DNA of 64,000 nucleotides, from the NCBI GenBank assembly GCA_035492775.1, contig DATJIW010000094.1, positions 1-64,000 of the forward strand, in the 5' to 3' direction. This stretch comes from DATJFQ01 sp035492775. Lineage in GTDB: Bacteria; Acidobacteriota; Vicinamibacteria; Vicinamibacterales; 2-12-FULL-66-21. Every line of letters begins with the position of its first letter. Position 1 is the stretch's first letter. Shown piece by piece: positions 16,163 through 24,761 of this stretch. The translations under genes were made by a program, and so were the position numbers. Below the pieces are notes generated by a model. The model was not told where the DNA came from. It saw only the letters and a program-made list of their open reading frames with translations, and made no database searches.

Positions 16163-17140
16163 GTGTTCGCGGCGGCCGTGCGTGCCCGCCGGCGCTATTA
16201 CACACGGCATCCCGGGCGTCAGCGGCGGCTGCAGCGGCCTGTGATCAGCATCGGCAATCTCGCCGTCGGCGGCCGCGCCAAGACCCCGCTCGTCGCGCAC
16301 GTCGTTTCCATGCTCCTCGAAGCCGGCGAACGCCCATCCGTGTTGAGCCGCGGGTACGGAAGACAGGATGCATCGGAGATCGTGGTCGTGCGGGACGCGG
16401 CAGATATCCGGGCGGACCTTCGTCGCGCCGGAGACGAACCACTCATGCTCGCGCGACGACTGACGGGCGCGATTGTCGTCGCAGGCGCCGACCGCTTCGC
16501 CGCCGGCAGGCTGGCGGAAACGGAACTCGGATGCACTGTCCACGTCCTGGACGACGGCTTTCAACACCTGAGATTGCACCGGAACATCGACCTCGTTGCC
16601 GTTGCGGGAAGCGATCTCTCGCAACCGTGCACGCTGCCCCGTGGACGGCTGCGTGAATCGCTCGACGCGTTGAGAAACGCCACATCGGTAATCGTGCTCG
16701 ACGGTGCTGATCCCGCCGCGGTTCCCGTCACGAGCCGGGTGTGGCGGGCCAGGCGAACGCTGGAAACCGCCCGTCTCCTGCACCCCGCAGGTCAATCCAT
16801 CACCCCGTCGACGGGATCCGTTGTGGCAATCGCCGGCATCGCGAGCCCCGATCGGTTTTTCGACGACCTCCGCGCGCTCGGCTGGCCCCTGGCGCGGACG
16901 CTCGCATTCCCCGATCACCATCCGTATACGCGCGATGATGTCGATCGCGTGCTGGCGATTGTGCGGCAGGAAGGAGCGGCCATGGTCGTGACGACGGAGA
17001 AAGACGTCGTCAGGCTGTTGCCATTCCGCCCATTTCCGCTGCCTGTGGCGTTCGTGCCGCTCTCGATCATCCTCGAGAAGGAAGATGAATTCCGGCGCTG
17101 GCTGCTCTCGATGCTCGTTGAGGCGCGGAGGGCGGCCTAG
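16163..17140 (+). CDS. lpxK: Tetraacyldisaccharide 4'-kinase
   Basis: A 325-residue lipid A 4'-kinase, acting at the inner membrane. Family landmarks are VISIGNLAVGG, RPSVLSRGYGR, GDEPLMLARRL, VHVLDDGFQHLRLHR, and TTEKDVVRL. The P-loop reads GGRAKTP where GGxGKTP is usual. GTG at 16163 is used here, but a CTG at 16151 overlapping the waaA stop (CTGA) would give a longer, family-like N-terminus (MISSVFAAAVRARR) and may be the true start. The stop abuts the next start by one base. Confidence 0.93.
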   Translation: MFAAAVRARRRYYTRHPGRQRRLQRPVISIGNLAVGGRAKTPLVAHVVSMLLEAGERPSVLSRGYGRQDASEIVVVRDAADIRADLRRAGDEPLMLARRLTGAIVVAGADRFAAGRLAETELGCTVHVLDDGFQHLRLHRNIDLVAVAGSDLSQPCTLPRGRLRESLDALRNATSVIVLDGADPAAVPVTSRVWRARRTLETARLLHPAGQSITPSTGSVVAIAGIASPDRFFDDLRALGWPLARTLAFPDHHPYTRDDVDRVLAIVRQEGAAMVVTTEKDVVRLLPFRPFPLPVAFVPLSIILEKEDEFRRWLLSMLVEARRAA

Positions 17141-18084
17141 TGCCCGCGTTACGGCTGCGTCAGCGCCTGGAGTATGCAGTTGTCGCCGGCATTCGCGGCG
17201 TGCTGCGCCCGCTGTCGATGAAAGCCGTGCTCGCCGGCGGCACGACGCTCGGCTATCTGTTCTACGTTCTCGATCGTGCCCACCGGCGTCTGGCGCTTGC
17301 CAATCTCGACGCGGCGTTTCCGCAGCGGCCGCCTCCCGAGCGGCGTGCAATCGCGCGGGAGATGTTCGCGCATTTCGGCCGGTTGCTCATGGTGTTGCTG
17401 AAATTCAGCACGATGACGCCGGAGCAGATGCTTGCGCATGTGGAGTTCGAAGGGGACGATCGCGTCCGTGCCGCGCACGCGCATGGCCGCGGTGTGCTCC
17501 TGTTCACCGGCCACTTCGGATACTGGGAGATCAATGCGCTCGTCCATGCACTGGTACTCGCGCCGATCGCGGTCGTGGCCCGTCCGCTCGACAATCCGAT
17601 GCTCCACGAGCTGCTGGAGCACGTCCGCTCGATGACGGGTAACAGCGTGATCTACCGCAAGGGGGGCCTCCGCCGCATCCTGCGCGCGCTGTCGGCGAAC
17701 GAGGCGGTCGCGCTGCTCATCGATCAGCACATTCACACCAACGCCGTCTACGTGGAGTTCTTCAACCGCCCGGCAGCGACGACGACCGCGCTCGCGGCGC
17801 TGGCGGCGCGCACCGGAGCGCCGGTCATCCCCGTCTTCGCGCTTCCTCTATCAGACGGCCGGTTCCGCATGGTGTACGAGCACGCCGTCGATCCGCCGCG
17901 GGGCGCAGACGAGAGCTCGTTGCGCGAGTTCACCCAGCGGTGCACGGACGTGCTCGAAATGTATGTTCGCCGCTATCCGGATCTGTGGCTGTGGATGCAC
18001 CGGCGGTGGCGCGATGTCGACTCGGCGGACCGGGAAGTCCCGGGAATGTTTCCCACCGCGCGCCCCGAGGAGGACTCGGAGTGA
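17140..18084 (+). CDS. lpxL: LpxL/HtrB-type lipid A acyltransferase
   Basis: A 314-residue lysophospholipid-acyltransferase-like enzyme of the LpxL/LpxM family, which adds secondary acyl chains to Kdo-lipid A. The catalytic HX4E is HFGYWE near residue 125, followed by RPLDNP, the YRKGG motif, and the LLIDQH segment near 193. An N-terminal hydrophobic stretch is the likely membrane anchor. GTG at 17140 overlaps the lpxK stop by one base. Which chain position it acylates is not readable. Confidence 0.88.
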   Translation: MPALRLRQRLEYAVVAGIRGVLRPLSMKAVLAGGTTLGYLFYVLDRAHRRLALANLDAAFPQRPPPERRAIAREMFAHFGRLLMVLLKFSTMTPEQMLAHVEFEGDDRVRAAHAHGRGVLLFTGHFGYWEINALVHALVLAPIAVVARPLDNPMLHELLEHVRSMTGNSVIYRKGGLRRILRALSANEAVALLIDQHIHTNAVYVEFFNRPAATTTALAALAARTGAPVIPVFALPLSDGRFRMVYEHAVDPPRGADESSLREFTQRCTDVLEMYVRRYPDLWLWMHRRWRDVDSADREVPGMFPTARPEEDSE

Positions 18085-19085
18085 AGCGGATCGTCGTGCG
18101 CGCGCCGAACTGGCTGGGCGACGCGGTGATGGCGCTTCCAGCGATCGCCGCGGTCCGACGGCATTTTCGCGATGTCGATCTCGTCATTGCCGCGCCGCCA
18201 TCGGTCTCGCCGCTTTTTCTCGAGCGGACCTCCGCGGAGCCAGACCGGGTGGTTGCCGTCGACGTGACACGAGAGGCCCCGCAGCTGGGTGCGCTCTCGG
18301 CGGACGCTGTCCTGCTGCTGCCCAATTCGTTCGGCAGCGCCTGGACGGCCAGGCGATCCAGGATTGGGGAGCGATGGGGGTATCGTGCCGGCGGCCGGCG
18401 GTGGCTGCTGACGCGATCCGTCGGGCGCTTGCGCGGCGTGGTGCATCAGGTTGCCTACTACCTCCATCTGGTGCGCGAGCTGGGCATGACCGACGGCGAC
18501 GAGGTGCCCCGCCTCGCGCCGCGCGAGTCGACTCTTGCGCGCGCCGACGCGGCGCTCGTGGCGGCGGGCGGGCGCGACGGCGATCGTCTCATCGGATTCG
18601 CGCCGGGCGCGGCCTACGGACATGCGAAGCGGTGGCCGCCCGATCGCGTGGCGGGCGTCATGAAAGCTGTATCGGATCGGGGAGCCGTGCCGGTCCTGCT
18701 GGGCGCCGCCGCGGATCGCGACACCCGCCGTGCGATAGAATCGTCGTTGCCGCCTGGGACTCGAATCATCGATCTCATCGGACGGACGGATCTGGCGACG
18801 TTCATCGGCGTGACAGCGCGGTGCTCCGCCTTCCTGTCGAACGACTCGGGAGCGATGCACGTGGCTGCGGCGCTGGGCGTGCCGCTGACCGCCGTATTCG
18901 GCCCGACCAACGAGAAAGTCACGGCGCCCGCGGGGCCGGGCCCCCGCGACCTGATACGACGCGATGTCTTCTGCCGCCCCTGCATGCTGCGCGAGTGTCC
19001 GATCGATCACCGGTGCATGACGCGCATCCGGATCGACGACGTTCTGGCTTCTCTCGATGCGACCAGCAGTCTTCCTCGATCGTGA
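18081..19085 (+). CDS. waaF: LPS heptosyltransferase II (GT9)
   Basis: A 334-residue GT9 enzyme. The N-terminal VRAPNWLGDAVMALPAI, the middle FAPGAAYGHAKRWP and the C-terminal SNDSGAMHVAAALGVP and FGPTN are the WaaF signatures. The cysteine-bearing end (DVFCRPCMLRECPIDHRCM) is typical of heptosyltransferase II. GTG at 18081 overlaps the preceding stop (GTGA). It would add the second heptose of the inner core. Confidence 0.92.
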   Translation: MKRIVVRAPNWLGDAVMALPAIAAVRRHFRDVDLVIAAPPSVSPLFLERTSAEPDRVVAVDVTREAPQLGALSADAVLLLPNSFGSAWTARRSRIGERWGYRAGGRRWLLTRSVGRLRGVVHQVAYYLHLVRELGMTDGDEVPRLAPRESTLARADAALVAAGGRDGDRLIGFAPGAAYGHAKRWPPDRVAGVMKAVSDRGAVPVLLGAAADRDTRRAIESSLPPGTRIIDLIGRTDLATFIGVTARCSAFLSNDSGAMHVAAALGVPLTAVFGPTNEKVTAPAGPGPRDLIRRDVFCRPCMLRECPIDHRCMTRIRIDDVLASLDATSSLPRS

Positions 19086-19623
19086 CGGCACCCTCATCGA
19101 GGAGGCCGGGTACCTCGATCGTCTCGAGCGGCTCGTTTTCTTTCCATTCAGCGTCGACGCCGTCCGCCTCCTCAATCAGGGTGGCTTCGCCGTCGTGATC
19201 GTCACCAATCAGGCGGGTGTCGCGCGCGGCATCTTTCCCGAGTCATTCGTCGCCGAAGCGCACGCGCACCTGCGCCGCCGCCTCGACGCGGGGGGCGCGC
19301 ACGTGGACGGCTTCTATTACTGTCCCCACCATCCGGACGGCACGGTCGAACCGTATCGGCGCGCCTGCGAGTGCCGGAAGCCGGGGGACGCGATGCTCCG
19401 GCAGGCTGCCGCGGAGCTGAATCTCGACCTCGCGCGCTCCACGGTCGTTGGCGACCGGTGGCACGACATCGAGGCCGGCCGTCGCGCCGGCTCCCGCACC
19501 CTCCTCGTGCGAACCGGTTATGGACGCACCGAAGAGCAGCGTCCCAGGCCCCCCCTCGAGGCCGACGCCATCGTCGACAACCTGATCGAGGCGGTGTCGT
19601 GGATTCTTCGGGAGGCGAAATGA
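19057..19623 (+). CDS. gmhB: D-glycero-D-manno-heptose 1,7-bisphosphate 7-phosphatase
   Basis: A 188-residue HAD-superfamily phosphatase in ADP-heptose synthesis. Catalytic FLDRDGTL is at residues 6-13, IVTNQAG is motif II, and the zinc-binding loop has CPHHPDG and CECRKP. VVGDRWHDIEAG is motif IV. It overlaps waaF by 29 bases in a different frame. Confidence 0.95.
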   Translation: MRPAVFLDRDGTLIEEAGYLDRLERLVFFPFSVDAVRLLNQGGFAVVIVTNQAGVARGIFPESFVAEAHAHLRRRLDAGGAHVDGFYYCPHHPDGTVEPYRRACECRKPGDAMLRQAAAELNLDLARSTVVGDRWHDIEAGRRAGSRTLLVRTGYGRTEEQRPRPPLEADAIVDNLIEAVSWILREAK

Positions 19624-20618
19624 TCGCGGCCGATCGGCTGCTCGCGGTCGTGCGTGCGTTCGCCGGCCGCCGGATTGCCGTCATCGGCGACGTCATCGCC
19701 GATGAATTCATCTACGGGCAGATCGCACGCGTGTCGCGCGAGGCGCCGGTCCTCATCCTCGATTACGATTCGACGGAGGTCGTCGCCGGCGGGGCCGGGA
19801 ACGCCGCGAGCAACGTCGCCGCGCTCGGTGGCGTCGCGAGCGCCCTCGGCGTGCTCGGCCGGGACGAGTCGGGGCGCCGATTGCTGGCGGCGATGCGCCG
19901 CCGCGGCATCGATGTGCGCCGGATGGTGGCGCCTTCGGGCTATCGCACACCGACGAAGACGCGCATCCTGGCAGGCGGGATTCATTCGGCGAAGCAGCAG
20001 GTCGTGCGCATCGATCGCGCGGCATCCGCTTCGCCGGACGATCGAACGCTGGAGGTGTTCGAAGACCGGGTGCTGACCGCAGCGGCGGCCTCTGACGCAC
20101 TGCTCGTCTCCGATTACGGCGGCGGACTCGTCACTCCAGCGCTCGTGGCCGCCGCACGCGACCGGATGCGCGTGCCAATCGTGCTGGTGGATTCGCGCTA
20201 CGGCCTCCTGCGCTACAAAGGTCTGACCGCCTGCACGCCGAACGAATCCGAAGTCGAGCAGGCCCTTGGAGTCCGGATCGGCGATGATCCGCGCGCGCTC
20301 GAACGCGCCGGACGGGCCGTGTTGACGAGGACGCGCTCGCGCGCGGTGCTCGTCACCCGTGGCAGTCGCGGCATGGCGCTGTTCCAGCCGGGCGTCCGGA
20401 CGATCCACATTCCAATCGTCGGCTCGGATCAGATCGCCGACGTCACCGGCGCCGGCGACACCGTCATCGCGACCATGACACTCGCACTGGCAGCCGGCGC
20501 GACATTCGAGGAAGCGGCGCACCTTTCAAATCACGCCGGCGGCATCGTGGTGATGAAGCGCGGGACCGCGACCGTGACGGCGGCGGAGCTTCGCGCATCG
20601 CTGGCGGAGGCGCGGTAG
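19620..20618 (+). CDS. hldA: D-glycero-beta-D-manno-heptose-7-phosphate kinase (HldE N-domain as separate gene)
   Basis: A 332-residue PfkB-family sugar kinase: EFIYGQIARVSREAPV and GGAGNAASNVAALGG near the N-terminus, DYGGGLVTP mid-protein, and DVTGAGDTVIATM with the catalytic Asp near residue 280. In Escherichia coli this and the next function are one protein (HldE); here they are two genes three bases apart. The start overlaps the gmhB stop (ATGA). Confidence 0.94.
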   Translation: MIAADRLLAVVRAFAGRRIAVIGDVIADEFIYGQIARVSREAPVLILDYDSTEVVAGGAGNAASNVAALGGVASALGVLGRDESGRRLLAAMRRRGIDVRRMVAPSGYRTPTKTRILAGGIHSAKQQVVRIDRAASASPDDRTLEVFEDRVLTAAAASDALLVSDYGGGLVTPALVAAARDRMRVPIVLVDSRYGLLRYKGLTACTPNESEVEQALGVRIGDDPRALERAGRAVLTRTRSRAVLVTRGSRGMALFQPGVRTIHIPIVGSDQIADVTGAGDTVIATMTLALAAGATFEEAAHLSNHAGGIVVMKRGTATVTAAELRASLAEAR

Positions 20619-20620
20619 CG

Positions 20621-21088
20621 GTGGGCCGCGTGCTGTCGCGGGCGGCTCTCGCAGGCGCGGTTGCGGCCGACCGCGCGGCGGGGCGGACCGTCGCGTTCGC
20701 GAACGGCTGCTTCGACCTGCTGCACGTCGGCCACGTCCGCTATCTGCAGGCGGCCGCCCGGGAAGCCGACCGCCTGGTGGTGGCCATCAACGACGATGCG
20801 TCGGTCGAGGACTTGAAAGGAAAAGGACGGCCGGTTCTGCGCGCACCCGATCGCGCCGAGCTCGTCGCCGCACTTCGTGGCGTGGACTACGTCACGATCT
20901 TTTCCGAGCCTGACGTGACGGCCCTTTTGCTCGCCTTGCGGCCCGACGTGCACTGCAAGGGCACCGATTACACGGTCGAAACCGTGCCGGAGCGGGAGAC
21001 GGTCGCGTCATATGGCGGCCGCATTGCGATCGTCGGCGATCCAAAGGACCACTCGACGCGCGATCTGCTGTCTCGCATCCGCCGATGA
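20621..21088 (+). CDS. hldC: D-glycero-beta-D-manno-heptose 1-phosphate adenylyltransferase
   Basis: A 155-residue nucleotidyltransferase that makes ADP-heptose. FANGCFDLLHVGHVRYL carries the HxGH motif (about residues 27-43), and the C-terminal CKGTDYTVETVPE and family ISTRD-like HSTRDLL are present. GTG start at 20621. It completes the split HldE pair. Confidence 0.95.
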   Translation: MGRVLSRAALAGAVAADRAAGRTVAFANGCFDLLHVGHVRYLQAAAREADRLVVAINDDASVEDLKGKGRPVLRAPDRAELVAALRGVDYVTIFSEPDVTALLLALRPDVHCKGTDYTVETVPERETVASYGGRIAIVGDPKDHSTRDLLSRIRR

Positions 21089-22086
21089 ACATCCTCGTCG
21101 TCCGCCTCGGAGCGCTTGGCGACGTCGTTCACGCCGTGCCGGCCGTCGCTGCGCTCCGCCGCGCGTTTCCTGACGCCACGATCGACTGGATTGTCGAGTC
21201 CGCGCATCGCGCCATTCCGGATCTCGTTACGATGCTCGACAACGTCATCGTGCTCGAGGGTCGGAGTCTGGCGGCATGGCGGGCGGCCGTCAGCGACGTG
21301 CGTCGGACGCGCTACGACGTCGCGATCGATTTCCAGGGTCTGCTCAAGTCCGCCGTCCTGGCACGCGCCTCAGGCGCGGCGCGGGTGATCGGATTCTCGA
21401 TCTGGCATCTGCGTGAGAAGACTGCACGCCCGTTCTACTCGGCCACTGCCGAGGCTGAAGGCGGCCACGTCGTGCGGAAGAACCTGCGGCTGCTGCGTGC
21501 GCTGGGTATCGAGACGCAGGCGATCGAGTTTCCGTTGCGCGGGATCTACTCGCCGAGTTTCGAGATCCTCCGTCAGATGATTCCCGGACCCTACGCGCTC
21601 CTCAACCCCGGCGGCGGCTGGCCGAACAAGCGATGGCCTCCTGAACGTTTCGGCGAGGTGGCGGCATTCCTGGCCGAAGAGCGCGGGCTGACACCCGTCG
21701 TGCTGTGGGGGCCCGGTGAAGATGTGCTCGCGCAGACGGTCATCGACGCTTCGGCCGGCCGAGCCGTGCTGGCGCCGCCGACACGGGTGGCGGACCTCGT
21801 CGTGCTCGCGCGTGAAGCGGCGCTCGTCGTCTCGGGGGACACCGGTCCGCTGCACATTGCGACGGCGGTCGGCACTCCGACCGTCAGTATCTTCGGGCCG
21901 ACGAATCCCGAGCGGAACGGGCCCTGGAGTGTGGACGACGTCGTCGTATCCCGTTTCGAACAGTGCGCCTGTCACTACGATCGGCGGTGCCATCGCCGCG
22001 AGTGGTGCCTGCTCGATACGGCGGCGGGAGAGGTCTGCGCTGCGATCCAGCGCCGGCTGGCAGTAGCGGAAGGCCGCGGTGCCTGA
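21085..22086 (+). CDS. waaC: LPS heptosyltransferase I (GT9)
   Basis: A 333-residue GT9 enzyme. The N-terminus MNILVVRLGALGDVVHAVPA is the heptosyltransferase I signature. DFQGLLKSA, LNPGGGWPNKRWP, and VSGDTGPLHIATAVGTP follow at usual positions. It would add the first heptose onto Kdo. The ATG overlaps the preceding stop (ATGA). With waaF, gmhB, hldA and hldC, the window encodes all ADP-heptose steps except GmhA. Confidence 0.92.
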   Translation: MNILVVRLGALGDVVHAVPAVAALRRAFPDATIDWIVESAHRAIPDLVTMLDNVIVLEGRSLAAWRAAVSDVRRTRYDVAIDFQGLLKSAVLARASGAARVIGFSIWHLREKTARPFYSATAEAEGGHVVRKNLRLLRALGIETQAIEFPLRGIYSPSFEILRQMIPGPYALLNPGGGWPNKRWPPERFGEVAAFLAEERGLTPVVLWGPGEDVLAQTVIDASAGRAVLAPPTRVADLVVLAREAALVVSGDTGPLHIATAVGTPTVSIFGPTNPERNGPWSVDDVVVSRFEQCACHYDRRCHRREWCLLDTAAGEVCAAIQRRLAVAEGRGA

Positions 22087-22624
22087 GGCCGGCTCTCACC
22101 ATCCTCGTGTGCCCGTCATCGTGCGGATTGCGCGATGGCGGGTGCCGCTGGGATTTCTGTTCGGCGTCGCGGCGGTGATGCTGTCGCGTCCGTCGCCACG
22201 ATCGCTCGCGCTCGGCGCGCTCGTCGGCGTCTGCGGCGAGGCGGTTCGCATCTGGGCGGCAGGGCACCTCGAGAAGGGCCGCGAGGTCACGCGCAGCGGC
22301 CCCTACCGCTGGACGCGTCACCCGCTTTATGCGGGATCGTCGATCATGGGCGTCGGCCTGGCAATCGCGTCGCGGAGTCTTATCGTTGCCCTTCTCGTCA
22401 TCGCCTATCTGGCCGTCACCACTGCCGCGGCGATCCGGACAGAGGAAGCGCACCTGATCGAGAAGTTCGGATCCGAGTATGGAGCGTATCGGGAGGGCAC
22501 TGCCGCCCCGGTCGTGCGGCACTTCAGCCTGGCGCGCGCGATCAGGAATCGCGAGTACCGGGCGGCGCTCGGCTTCGCTCTGGTGTTTACTATTCTTGCG
22601 CTTCGCTCACGCGGCGTTCTATAA
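22079..22624 (+). CDS. Isoprenylcysteine carboxyl methyltransferase/phospholipid methyltransferase-like membrane protein
   Basis: A 181-residue membrane protein with about four hydrophobic segments. RSGPYRWTRHPLYAGS and the later EEAHLIEKFGSEYGAYRE are the ICMT/PEMT family signatures that bind S-adenosylmethionine. GTG at 22079 overlaps waaC by eight bases. Its position at the end of the LPS operon suggests an envelope-lipid substrate, but this is inference. Confidence 0.82.
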   Translation: MPEAGSHHPRVPVIVRIARWRVPLGFLFGVAAVMLSRPSPRSLALGALVGVCGEAVRIWAAGHLEKGREVTRSGPYRWTRHPLYAGSSIMGVGLAIASRSLIVALLVIAYLAVTTAAAIRTEEAHLIEKFGSEYGAYREGTAAPVVRHFSLARAIRNREYRAALGFALVFTILALRSRGVL

Positions 22625-22659
22625 TCGTTCCCTTTGGGGCGCGGGGCGGGACCGTGCAG

Positions 22660-22735
22660 GGGCGGTTAGCTCAGTTGGTAGAGCACCGGCTTTACACGCC
22701 GGCTGCCACAGGTTCGAGTCCTGTACCGCCCACCA
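22660..22735 (+). tRNA. tRNA-Val (anticodon TAC)
   Basis: A 76-base tRNA with acceptor stem GGGCGGT/ACCGCCC, anticodon stem CCGGC/GCCGG with loop TTTACAC (TAC), T-arm GGTTCGAGTCC, and encoded CCA. Confidence 0.96.
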
Positions 22736-22772
22736 AAAAAGAGCGAAGCCGGAAATCTTCTGTCTTCACACC

Positions 22773-22849
<77 letters not shown>

Positions 22850-23069
22850 CTCGTAAGGTTCGGAGGAATTGGGAGTTCCGGTTCCTCCGACCGCTCACCT
22901 CATCGTCCCGTTTCGCCCCGACGTCCTTCCGTCGTGCAAAAATTCCGTGATACCTCGTCCTCCCGCATTGACCAGGAGCGCCCGTCTCTGTGTCGGGTTG
23001 ACGCAGATCCGGGTCTTGACGTTCGCCCGTCGTGGTACTGTCAGACGCATTCGTAAGGAGGTGCGGCTG

Positions 23070-23117
23070 ATGAAACCGTGCCTGCGCGCGAGCGGCCTGC
23101 CCCTGGAATTCTCATGA
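23070..23117 (+). CDS. Putative 15-residue translationally coupled leader ORF
   Basis: A short frame encoding MKPCLRASGLPLEFS. Its ATG follows a near-perfect ribosome site (AAGGAGG at 23055-23061, eight bases away), better than that of almost any other gene here. Its stop overlaps the ATG of the next gene (ATGA at 23114-23117). The downstream gene has no site of its own, so translation may depend on this mini-ORF. It could instead be chance. Confidence 0.4.
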   Translation: MKPCLRASGLPLEFS

Positions 23118-24358
23118 CCACATCCCCAGACGGAAACACCCGCGCGGGCCTGGGCGCTCGTGCGACAGCGTCACTGTACCGGGTGGATGCCCGCCTGATG
23201 GCGCTGCCGAAGCCCGTCCAATATGCTCTGATCGCATTCACGCTCGTGGTGATGATGTGGCAATCGCTGCCGTGGGTTCCGCGGCCGTTGGTTGATTATT
23301 CACGCATCGCGTTCCTGCGGGATGCTCCGCAACCCGCCACCTACGGGCCCGATACGCTGGCGGACGAGTACGAAGCCCGCGTAGTCCTCCACGATCCGTG
23401 GGATATGTATTCGAAACGCGAAACGGGCCAGACGCCCCTCGAGGCGAGCGCGTGGTCGAAAGCAGCGTCGGCGCCGTACCCTCCAGGCACCTTATTGATC
23501 GAAGCGGCCCTCTTCAGGCTTGGTGGCCGGACGCTCGAAGGCTTCTACCTCGCCATCATTGCCCTTGCCGTGCTGTTCCTCGCACTGTCTCTGCACTATT
23601 TTCTGCGAACACGCTGGTACCTCTTCCCCGTCCTGTATCTGAACTTCGCGTACCTCGCGTGGCGTTTCGTTGGCGTTCAGGACGGTACGTATCTCATCGA
23701 ACTGGTTGTCGTTGTCCTCGCGCTGCTTGCTGCCGAGCGGCGGCGGGCGGTCGCACACGCTCTCATGGCTCTCGGGATCGTCCTGAAACTCTCGCCGCTC
23801 TTCTACGCGATCGAGATGTTGCACATGCGGCGAGCCACGGTGATCGTATTCATAGCGATCCTGCTGATCGGCCTCGCGCTTCCCGTCCTCCTGCTGCCCA
23901 ACTATCTCTATATCTATACTTTCGAAAGTTCCTTGAAGGGCACCCGATCGATGCACGCGGCCGCACTCGCCGCCGCTGTACCGTTCGCCATCGTGCTGTG
24001 GTACGTCGAGACGCGGCTCTCGTGGGATCTCGAGGACCGGATAGGGTGGAGCGTGGTTCCCTTCGCGCTGTATTTCGCTCTTCGCACCAACTCCGCCCGT
24101 CATCTGATCCTGATGCTGCTCGTGCCGGACAAGCGCACCGCGCGAAATCTCGCTGTAGCCGCCGGTCTGGGCCTCCAGGCAGCGCTGCCATCGGTTATCA
24201 GGCTCGGCTCCGTGCTGTCGATCGTGGCAGGGTTGCTCGTCGTCATTCTCGCAGGACACCTGTGTCGCATCGGCTACGGTACGATTCGGAACGACGTGCT
24301 GCACCCGATCCAGACGGCCCGGCTGCTGGCCGGAGCGCCCGTCCCGCGGGGAACTTGA
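23114..24358 (+). CDS. Polytopic membrane protein, GT87/GT-C-like
   Basis: A 414-residue membrane protein with about nine to ten hydrophobic segments. The loop after the first segment is large and polar (about residues 60-130) and ends in APYPPGTLLIEAALFRLGG, a pattern seen in DUF2029-type (GT87) mannosyltransferase-like proteins. No cytoplasmic domain is seen. A polyprenyl-linked sugar transfer is possible, but I cannot name the substrate. The gene is alone, between the tRNAs and padR. Confidence 0.6.
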   Translation: MTTSPDGNTRAGLGARATASLYRVDARLMALPKPVQYALIAFTLVVMMWQSLPWVPRPLVDYSRIAFLRDAPQPATYGPDTLADEYEARVVLHDPWDMYSKRETGQTPLEASAWSKAASAPYPPGTLLIEAALFRLGGRTLEGFYLAIIALAVLFLALSLHYFLRTRWYLFPVLYLNFAYLAWRFVGVQDGTYLIELVVVVLALLAAERRRAVAHALMALGIVLKLSPLFYAIEMLHMRRATVIVFIAILLIGLALPVLLLPNYLYIYTFESSLKGTRSMHAAALAAAVPFAIVLWYVETRLSWDLEDRIGWSVVPFALYFALRTNSARHLILMLLVPDKRTARNLAVAAGLGLQAALPSVIRLGSVLSIVAGLLVVILAGHLCRIGYGTIRNDVLHPIQTARLLAGAPVPRGT

Positions 24359-24359
24359 T

Positions 24360-24395
24360 GTAGACAGTCTACGTCCAATGGTGTAGGCTGTCTAC
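24360..24395 (+). promoter_or_regulatory. Two palindromic operator sites overlapping the padR promoter
   Basis: GTAGAC-A-GTCTAC at 24360-24372 is a perfect inverted repeat; GTAGGC-T-GTCTAC at 24383-24395 is the same with one mismatch. Their starts are 23 bp apart. A -35-like TAGACA (24361-24366), a 17-base spacer and a -10-like TAGGCT (24384-24389) lie inside the two repeats, so a bound repressor would cover both elements. The padR ATG begins three bases after the second repeat. Confidence 0.65.
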
Positions 24396-24398
24396 GAC

Positions 24399-24755
24399 AT
24401 GCCGAAACAGACGGAAAAGGAACGCCTCGACCTCCTGCAGGGCACGCTCGACATGCTGATCCTGCGGACCCTCCAGTGGGGACCGCAGCACGGGCACGGC
24501 ATCGGGCAGGCAATCCGCACGCAGTCCGACGACCTCCTGAAGATCGAGACCGGATCCCTCTACCCGGCGCTGCACCGCCTCGTGAAGCGGGGCTGGCTGA
24601 AGCCCGAGTGGGGAGTCAGCGAGGCCAATCAGAAGGCGAAGTACTACCAGCTCACGGCCGCGGGCAAAGCGCAGCTCGTACGGGAACAGAATCGCTGGGC
24701 GCAAATGGTCCACGCAATCGGCCGAATCATGAACCCGGTGGAAAACAAGGAGTGA
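24399..24755 (+). CDS. PadR-family transcriptional regulator
   Basis: A 118-residue winged-helix repressor: LLQGTLDMLILRTLQWGPQHG, then ETGSLYPALHRLVKRGWLK, the recognition part, and YYQLTAAGKAQL, the wing. This is the subgroup usually paired with large Acidobacterial permeases. No ribosome site precedes the ATG, and the predicted transcription start is about three bases before it, so the message is probably leaderless. The operator pair just upstream suggests autoregulation. The permease gene follows after six bases. Confidence 0.92.
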   Translation: MPKQTEKERLDLLQGTLDMLILRTLQWGPQHGHGIGQAIRTQSDDLLKIETGSLYPALHRLVKRGWLKPEWGVSEANQKAKYYQLTAAGKAQLVREQNRWAQMVHAIGRIMNPVENKE

Positions 24756-24761
24756 AGATCC

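Noticed and set aside
14820..16205. 461-codon frame antisense to waaA
   Set aside because: Shadow of a well-supported Kdo transferase; no motif or start site.
22869..23069. Longer form of the mini-ORF upstream of the membrane gene
   Set aside because: No ribosome site at 22869 and unremarkable composition; the strong site is before 23070.
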